Assembly (NCBI GenBank): GCA_019800895.1
Contig: JAHVKF010000003.1
Coordinates: forward strand, 496,001-560,000
Reading direction: 5' to 3'
Source of the DNA: Halomonas denitrificans
GTDB lineage: Bacteria; Pseudomonadota; Gammaproteobacteria; Xanthomonadales; Wenzhouxiangellaceae
DNA: 64,000 nucleotides
Under the pieces are notes generated by a model. It ran no database searches. It saw nothing but the letters and a program-made list of their open reading frames with translations, and was not told the DNA's origin. Shown here one piece after another: positions 58,775-64,000 of the stretch (within the stretch, counting starts at the first letter, position 1; every line of letters begins with the position of its first letter). The position numbers and the translations under genes were made by a program.

Positions 58775-59596
58775 ATGCACCATCGCATCGAGCGTTCCCC
58801 GGCCCGAATCGCCGGCCTGTTCCTGACCTCGACCCTGTTCGCGTCCGCTGCCCTTGCCGACGAGCGCCTGGAAGCCGCGATCGCCCACCCGGACCGGCCG
58901 GCGGAGGAAGCGGCCCGGGACGAGTACCGGCACCCGTACGAGACGCTGACCTTCTTCGGCATCGCGCCGGACATGACCGTCGTCGAACTCGCGCCCAGCG
59001 GGGGCTGGTACACGGAAATCCTCGCGCCTTACCTGGCCGAAGAGGGCCGCTACGTGGCCGGTCACTTCGACCTGAGCATCGAGGACGCACCGAGCTACTA
59101 CGAGCCCGCCATGGCTGCGTGGCGCGAACGCGTGGCCGACGAAGAGCGCTTCGGCGAGCCCGAAGTGCATCCGTTCCACCCGCCGCAGAGCGCGTCGCTC
59201 GGCGAGCCCGGCTCGGCCGACCTGGTGGTCTCGTTCCGCAGCGTGCACGGGTGGAAGCGTGACGGGGTGTTCGACGATGTGCTCGACGCGGTCCACGAAG
59301 TGCTGAAGGCCGGCGGCGTGTTCGGCATCGTCGGCCACCGGCTGCCCGAGGGCGCCGACGACAGCGAGTTCACCGGCTACGTCAAGGCCAGCTGGGTCGT
59401 CGCCCGGGCCGAAGCCCACGGTTTCCGGTTGGCCGCCTCCAGCGAAGTCAATGCCAATCCGAAGGACACGGCCGATCACCCCAACGGCGTCTGGACCCTG
59501 CCGCCGTCGATGCGGACGCCCGAGGGAGAAGATCCGGCGGACTACGAGGCGATCGGCGAAAGCGACCGGTTCACGCTGAAGTTCGTCAAGCGCTGA
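58775..59596 (+). CDS. Exported class I methyltransferase-like protein
   Basis: A 273-residue protein with a clear signal peptide (GLFLTSTLFASAALADE, cleavage ~29). The mature part has a Rossmann methyltransferase fold: motif I VVELAPSGGWYTEILAPYL (~70-88), then LVVSFRSVHGWKRDG and LKAGGVFGIVGHRLP. Periplasmic location is odd for a SAM enzyme, since SAM is cytosolic. Homologues of this type are known in gammaproteobacteria, but their function is not. AAGGAG lies 12 bases before the ATG. Confidence 0.85.
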   Translation: MHHRIERSPARIAGLFLTSTLFASAALADERLEAAIAHPDRPAEEAARDEYRHPYETLTFFGIAPDMTVVELAPSGGWYTEILAPYLAEEGRYVAGHFDLSIEDAPSYYEPAMAAWRERVADEERFGEPEVHPFHPPQSASLGEPGSADLVVSFRSVHGWKRDGVFDDVLDAVHEVLKAGGVFGIVGHRLPEGADDSEFTGYVKASWVVARAEAHGFRLAASSEVNANPKDTADHPNGVWTLPPSMRTPEGEDPADYEAIGESDRFTLKFVKR

Positions 59597-59614
59597 CAGC
59601 GCGGTTCCGAAGCG

Positions 59615-60529
59615 TCAATAGCCCCGCGCCCGGTCGACACGGCCGGGCGGGGGATCGCCACGACGGATCGCGCGGTACTGCTCCAGGGCCAGTCGCGCCG
59701 CCTCGGCGGCGTCGGTTCGTGCCGCGATGTGGGGCGTGACGACGACCCGGGGATGACGGCGGAACGGGTGGTCGGCCGGCAGCGGTTCCTCGCCGAACAC
59801 GTCCAGCACCGCCCGCCCGGGACGGTTGCGCTCCAGCGCATCGAGCAGGTCGGCCTCGACCAGGTGCTCGCCCCGGCCGACATTGACCAGCAGGCTGTCG
59901 GAAGGCATCTGCTCGAACAGCGCCCCGTCGAGCAGGCCACGGGTCGCCGGGGTCAGCGGAAGCACGTTGATCAGGACGTCCGAGCGGCCGGCGAGCCGGG
60001 TCAGGCCGTCGGCTCCGCTGCAGGTCGCCATCGAATCACAGGCCGCCCCGGACCGGTTCCAGCCCGCGACGTCGAGCTCCAGCGTTCGGAACGCCCGGGC
60101 GGCAGTCCGGCCCATGGCTCCGGTGCCGAGCAGGCCGATCCGGGGCGTGGAGCGAGGTTCCAGCGGCCGCCAGTCCGGGCAATGGCGCTGCTCGTCGAGG
60201 CGCTTCCACCAGTCCACGGTCATGGCGACCAGGTAGGCGGCGAGGTCGGCGGCCAGGCGTGGGCCGGCCAGGCGGGTCAGGGCCAGGTCGTCGGCCAGGT
60301 CGGGTCGATCCACCAGGTGGTCGACGCCTGCCCCCAGGGAACCGACCGCGCGCAGCGCGGGCAGCCCGGCGAAGGCCTCCGCCGGCGGCTTCCAGGCCAG
60401 GGCGAAGACGACGTCGCCCGGCCGGCCGACATCGGGCCAGCGGCGCAGGTCGAGATCGGGGTCGAGGCCGCGCAGCCGGCGTTCGAGTTCGGACGTGTCG
60501 CGGTCCGGCGCGATCAGCAGCAGAGCCAT
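59615..60529 (-). CDS. GhrA-type 2-hydroxyacid dehydrogenase
   Basis: A 304-residue D-isomer-specific dehydrogenase. NAD(P)-binding GLLGTGAMGRTAA is near 145; catalytic Arg is in LVNVGRGEHLVE (~225), Glu in DVFGEEPLPADHP (~255) and His in VVTPHIAA (~275). Sequence and length fit the GhrA (glyoxylate/hydroxypyruvate reductase A) subgroup. Convergent with the exported methyltransferase gene (18-base gap) and divergent from galU. Confidence 0.88.
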   Translation of the reverse strand: MALLLIAPDRDTSELERRLRGLDPDLDLRRWPDVGRPGDVVFALAWKPPAEAFAGLPALRAVGSLGAGVDHLVDRPDLADDLALTRLAGPRLAADLAAYLVAMTVDWWKRLDEQRHCPDWRPLEPRSTPRIGLLGTGAMGRTAARAFRTLELDVAGWNRSGAACDSMATCSGADGLTRLAGRSDVLINVLPLTPATRGLLDGALFEQMPSDSLLVNVGRGEHLVEADLLDALERNRPGRAVLDVFGEEPLPADHPFRRHPRVVVTPHIAARTDAAEAARLALEQYRAIRRGDPPPGRVDRARGY

Positions 60530-60658
60530 GGGGCCTTCCTCCGGGCTGGACTCGACAGCTTAATCCAGCCGGTCCCGGCGGTCGCCGGTACGGGGGCAGC
60601 ACCGGGGACGATTCCATGACAGCCGCCCCGGTTCCGGGCATTCGCCGAATGCGCCGGG

Positions 60659-60664
60659 TAGAAT
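60659..60664 (+). promoter_or_regulatory. Putative -10 box of galU
   Basis: TAGAAT 35 bases before the galU ATG; another TAGAAT-type hexamer with no good -35. Confidence 0.45.
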
Positions 60665-60699
60665 AGGCCGCCAGTTTCCGGCTCCAGGACATCCCTGCC

Positions 60700-61584
60700 A
60701 TGACCCGCACCGCGATCGAAACGGTGGTCTTTCCGGTCGCCGGCCTCGGTACGCGGTTTCTGCCCGCAACCAAGGCCAGCCCGAAGGAAATGCTGCCGGT
60801 CGTCGACAAGCCGCTGATCCAGTATGCGGTCGAGGAAGCCATCGCCGCCGGCGCCCGCACCCTGGTGTTCGTTACGGGACGGACCAAGCGCGCGCTGGAA
60901 GACCACTTCGACATGGCCTACGAGCTGGAAACCGAGCTCGCCGAGCGCGGCAAGCAGGACCTGCTCGACAAGGTCCGCGACGTTCTGCCGGAAGGCATCC
61001 ATTGCGTCTACGTCCGGCAGCGCGAGGCGCTGGGCCTCGGCCACGCGGTGCTGTGCGCGCAGCCGTTGGTCGGCGACAAGCCGTTCGGCGTGATCCTCGC
61101 CGACGACTTGATCGATGCCGGCGATCGCCCGGTGCTCAAGCAATTGGCGGAACGCTACGCCGCCACCGGCCGATCGGTCCTGAGCGTCGAATCGGTCGAT
61201 CCGTCGCGAACGCGCCAGTACGGGGTGGTGGAGCCGGAGAAGCGAGACGGGCCGTTCCAGCCGATTCGGGGCATCGTCGAGAAGCCGGCGCCCGAAGACG
61301 CGCCGTCCAACCTTGCCGTGGTCGGGCGCTACATCCTCACGCCGCGGATCTTCAAGCTGCTGGAAACGACCGCGCCGGATTCGCGCGGCGAGATCCAGCT
61401 GACCGACGCGATCGCGGCGCTGATCGACGAGCAGGGCGTCGACTGCCTGGAGTTCGAGGGCCGCCACTACGACTGCGGAAGCAAGCTCGGCTATTTGCAG
61501 GCGACGGTCGACTACGCGCTGAATCACCACGAACTGGGCGCCGACTTCGCCGGCTTCCTGCGCGAGCGAGTGCGGTCGCTATGA
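60700..61584 (+). CDS. galU: UTP-glucose-1-phosphate uridylyltransferase
   Basis: A 294-residue nucleotidyltransferase making UDP-glucose for envelope polysaccharides. Signature [20 protein letters not shown] is at the N-terminus; later [15 protein letters not shown], the ADDLID loop and [10 protein letters not shown] are typical GalU. Its TGA overlaps an ATG of cysD. AGGACATCC-type spacing upstream, no strong ribosome site. Confidence 0.97.
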   Translation: MTRTAIETVVFPVAGLGTRFLPATKASPKEMLPVVDKPLIQYAVEEAIAAGARTLVFVTGRTKRALEDHFDMAYELETELAERGKQDLLDKVRDVLPEGIHCVYVRQREALGLGHAVLCAQPLVGDKPFGVILADDLIDAGDRPVLKQLAERYAATGRSVLSVESVDPSRTRQYGVVEPEKRDGPFQPIRGIVEKPAPEDAPSNLAVVGRYILTPRIFKLLETTAPDSRGEIQLTDAIAALIDEQGVDCLEFEGRHYDCGSKLGYLQATVDYALNHHELGADFAGFLRERVRSL

Positions 61585-62528
61585 ACGGGAAAGGCAACCA
61601 CGCCATGAACGGCCGGGCATCCGGCAACGCTGCCATGACCCACCTCGAGGCGCTCGAGGCCGAAGCGATCCACATCATCCGCGAGGTCGCGGCGACCGCG
61701 CAGCGACCGGTGATGCTGTACTCCATCGGCAAGGATTCGGCGGTCATGCTGCACCTGGCGCGCAAGGCCTTCGCGCCGGGGCGCCTGCCGTTTCCGCTGC
61801 TCAACATCGACACCACCTGGAAGTTCCGCGAGGTCTACGCGTTCCGCGACCGGGTCGCCGCCGACCCCGATATCGAGCTGATCACCCATCGCAACCGGGA
61901 AGGGCTGGCCCAGGGCATCAATCCGATCGACCACAGCCCGGGCGTGCATACGGACGTGCTCAAGACCCAGGCACTGAAGCAGGCGCTGAGCGAACACCGG
62001 GTCGACGCCGCGTTCGGCGGCGCCCGCCGCGACGAGGAGCGATCGAGGGCCAAGGAGCGGGTGTTCTCGTTCCGCGACCGCCATCACCGCTGGGACCCGA
62101 AGAACCAGCGCCCGGAGCTCTGGAACCTCTACAACGGCCGCGTCGCCGACGGCGAGAGCATTCGCGTGTTTCCACTGTCGAACTGGACCGAACTCGATGT
62201 CTGGCAGTACATCCACCTGGAAAACATCCCGGTGCCCGCGCTGTACTTCGCCGCAGAGCGCCCGGTGGTCGATCGCGACGGCATGCTGATCGTGGTCGAC
62301 GACGACCGCCTGCCGCTGGCCGAAGGCGAAACGCCGCGCATGGAGCGGGTGCGGTTCCGCACGCTGGGGTGCTATCCGCTGACCGGTGCGATCCGCTCCG
62401 AGGCCGAGACCTTGCCCGAGATCATCCACGAGATGCTGCTGGCGCGCTCGTCCGAACGCCAGGGCCGTGCGATCGACCACGACGCGTCCTCGTCGATGGA
62501 ACAGAAGAAGCAGCAGGGGTATTTCTGA
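61581..62528 (+). CDS. cysD: Sulfate adenylyltransferase subunit 2
   Basis: ATP sulfurylase small subunit, 315 residues from the ATG at 61581, which overlaps the galU stop. The PP-loop motif is [15 protein letters not shown] (~46-60), with the later CysD blocks [20 protein letters not shown] and [18 protein letters not shown], and C-terminal [11 protein letters not shown]. Alternative starts at 61605 (GGAAAGG 11 bases upstream) and 61635 would remove 8 or 18 poorly conserved residues. It forms the enzyme with CysN, encoded next with two bases between, activating sulfate for assimilation. Confidence 0.96.
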   Translation: MNGKGNHAMNGRASGNAAMTHLEALEAEAIHIIREVAATAQRPVMLYSIGKDSAVMLHLARKAFAPGRLPFPLLNIDTTWKFREVYAFRDRVAADPDIELITHRNREGLAQGINPIDHSPGVHTDVLKTQALKQALSEHRVDAAFGGARRDEERSRAKERVFSFRDRHHRWDPKNQRPELWNLYNGRVADGESIRVFPLSNWTELDVWQYIHLENIPVPALYFAAERPVVDRDGMLIVVDDDRLPLAEGETPRMERVRFRTLGCYPLTGAIRSEAETLPEIIHEMLLARSSERQGRAIDHDASSSMEQKKQQGYF

Positions 62529-62530
62529 CC

Positions 62531-64000
62531 ATGAACGGCACGGCCTCGACCGACTTCGACATCCACCAGTACCTGGACCGCCATCGGACCAAGGACCTGC
62601 TCCGCTTCATCACCTGCGGCTCGGTCGACGACGGCAAGTCCACGCTGATCGGGCGCCTGCTGTTCGATACGCAGCAGGTCTTCGACGATCAGCTGGCCGC
62701 GGTCGAGCGCGACTCGCGCAAATTCGGCACCACCGGCGATGCGCCGGACCTCGCCCTGCTCGTCGACGGTCTGCAGGCCGAGCGGGAGCAGGGCATCACG
62801 ATCGACGTCGCCTATCGCTATTTCACCACGGGCACGCGCAAGTTCATCATTGCCGACACGCCGGGCCACGAGCAGTACACGCGCAACATGGTGACCGGGG
62901 CGTCGACCGCGAGGGCGGCGGTGGTCCTGGTCGATGCGACCCGCGGCATGCAGGTCCAGACCCGGCGCCACAGCTACCTGGTCCACCTCCTGGGCATCGA
63001 GCACGTGCTGGTGGCGGTCAACAAGATGGACGCGGTGGACCACGACCGGTCGACCTTCAAGGCGATCGAGAAGGACTACGCCGCCTTCGCCAACCAGCTC
63101 GGCATCGAGCATTACCACTGCGTGCCGGTCAGTGCGCTGACCGGCGCCAACGTCACCCGGCCGGCCGAGTCCATGCCCTGGTACGAGGGGCCGACGGTGC
63201 TGGACTGGCTGGAGCGGGTGCCGACCGGGGCCGGGCGCGACGCGATGCGTGCGATGCGGTTTCCGGTCCAATACGTGCACCGCAGTCGCTCGGACTTCCG
63301 CGGGTACTGCGGCCAGCTCGCCGGCGGTACCGTGACGCCGGGCGACGAGGTGGTCGTGCTGCCGTCGGGAAAGCGCAGCCGCATCCGCGAGGTGCTGCTG
63401 CACGGTCGGCCGGTCGAGCGGGGCAAGGCCGGTCAATCGCTGACGATCACGCTGGCCGACGAGGTCGACGTCAGCCGCGGCGACATGCTGGTCCATGGCG
63501 GGGACCTCCCACGGGTCGGCGAACTGTTCGACGCCCGCGTCGTGTGGATGAACGAGCGTCCGCTGCTGCCCGGTCGCCAGTACGACCTGAAGCTCGCCGC
63601 GACCGAGTTGCCTGCGACGCCCGAGACCTTGCACCATCGCATCGACGTCAACACGCTCGAGCACCATCCGGCCGACCAGCTCGATCTGAACGAGATCGGC
63701 TATTGCCGCATCCGGACCGGCCGGCCGCTGGCCTTCGATGGCTACCACGCACACCCGGGCACCGGCGCCTTCATCCTGGTCGACCGGGTCAGCAACCTGA
63801 CCGTCGGTGCCGGGATGATCGTCCGTCCCGTTACCGACGCCCTGGCCGACAAGTCGCAGAACGTGGTCTGGCATCGCCAGGCGGTGGACAAGCGCTCGAG
63901 GGCCGCGCAGAAGGCCCAGCGTCCGGCGGTGCTGTGGTTCACGGGCCTGTCCGGCGCCGGCAAGTCGACCGTGGCCAACGCACTGGAAACGGCGCTGTTC
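62531..64000 (+). CDS. cysNC: Bifunctional CysN / APS kinase (CysNC), 3' end outside the window
   Basis: Open to the window edge, so at least 490 residues are visible. The N-terminal GTPase has P-loop [15 protein letters not shown] (~32-46), [15 protein letters not shown] and NKMDAVDHD, the EF-Tu-like CysN regulatory subunit. The last ~15 visible residues, [19 protein letters not shown], are the Walker A of APS kinase (CysC), so CysN is fused to CysC. GTP hydrolysis drives APS formation, and the kinase makes PAPS. The ATG at 62531 follows the cysD stop by two bases. Confidence 0.96.
   Translation, partial: MNGTASTDFDIHQYLDRHRTKDLLRFITCGSVDDGKSTLIGRLLFDTQQVFDDQLAAVERDSRKFGTTGDAPDLALLVDGLQAEREQGITIDVAYRYFTTGTRKFIIADTPGHEQYTRNMVTGASTARAAVVLVDATRGMQVQTRRHSYLVHLLGIEHVLVAVNKMDAVDHDRSTFKAIEKDYAAFANQLGIEHYHCVPVSALTGANVTRPAESMPWYEGPTVLDWLERVPTGAGRDAMRAMRFPVQYVHRSRSDFRGYCGQLAGGTVTPGDEVVVLPSGKRSRIREVLLHGRPVERGKAGQSLTITLADEVDVSRGDMLVHGGDLPRVGELFDARVVWMNERPLLPGRQYDLKLAATELPATPETLHHRIDVNTLEHHPADQLDLNEIGYCRIRTGRPLAFDGYHAHPGTGAFILVDRVSNLTVGAGMIVRPVTDALADKSQNVVWHRQAVDKRSRAAQKAQRPAVLWFTGLSGAGKSTVANALETALF

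Overview
The window is high-GC chromosomal DNA densely packed with genes. Gene content and order (phoH-ybeY-corC, sucA-sucB-lpd, purB-roxA, mfd-csiV, hemA-prfA, lolB-tRNA-Gln-prs, guaB-guaA, surf1-ctaA-ctaB, cysD-cysNC) point to a free-living aerobic gammaproteobacterium. Secreted proteins ending in a DGFE motif, an IPTL-CTERM protein and lysyl-endopeptidase-like proteases suggest a relative of Wenzhouxiangellaceae or Xanthomonadales; that placement is inference. I see no prophage, CRISPR array or complete insertion sequence.

Region by region. 1-3.3 kb: 3' part of phoH, ybeY, a corC-like gene and a secreted protein of unknown function. 3.3-9.8 kb: a minus-strand run of surf1, a Sco-like protein, ctaA, ctaB and gcvP, with a divergent DUF2909 gene; the structural oxidase genes are absent. 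9.8-11.8 kb: peroxiredoxin, an orphan PilH-type regulator and a YhdH-type oxidoreductase. 11.8-12.2 kb: a MITE-like element. 12.2-17.9 kb: lpd, sucB and sucA, the 2-oxoglutarate dehydrogenase complex. 18-25 kb: roxA, purB, csiV and mfd. 25.2-31.1 kb: a short-chain dehydrogenase, prfA, hemA, a TPR lipoprotein and lolB. 31.1-32.2 kb: tRNA-Gln and prs; ispE, often found between lolB and prs, is not here.

32.3-39.9 kb is an accessory stretch: a DUF4097-like protein and two very large secreted proteins, one of them a serine protease, that share a duplicated C-terminal cassette. 40-41.6 kb holds a REP-like inverted repeat and a YfcC-type transporter. 41.7-44.9 kb holds guaB and guaA. 44.9-49.0 kb holds two convergent LtaS/sulfatase-fold membrane enzymes. 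49.1-50.8 kb holds a 30-codon ORF, tadA and a CtlX-type amidinohydrolase.

51.1-54.5 kb is the most unusual locus: three consecutive secreted proteins behind a good promoter and a long structured leader, ended by a strong terminator. The first is a lectin-like beta-sandwich with a C-terminal dockerin-like segment, the second a small cohesin-like protein, and the third a cohesin-like domain followed by ASH-type repeats and an IPTL-CTERM sorting signal. I read this as a candidate surface-assembled cohesin/dockerin system in a Gram-negative bacterium.

54.6-64 kb: a PepSY protein, PhoP/PhoQ-like two-component system and mazG in one overlapping operon, tRNA-Lys, a TrmB-like methyltransferase, an exported methyltransferase-like protein, a hydroxyacid dehydrogenase, galU, cysD and a CysNC fusion cut by the window end. 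ATGA/GTGA overlaps are common and mark tight operons. Many promoters show a clear -10 (TATAAT, TAGAAT or TATACT) but a poor -35.
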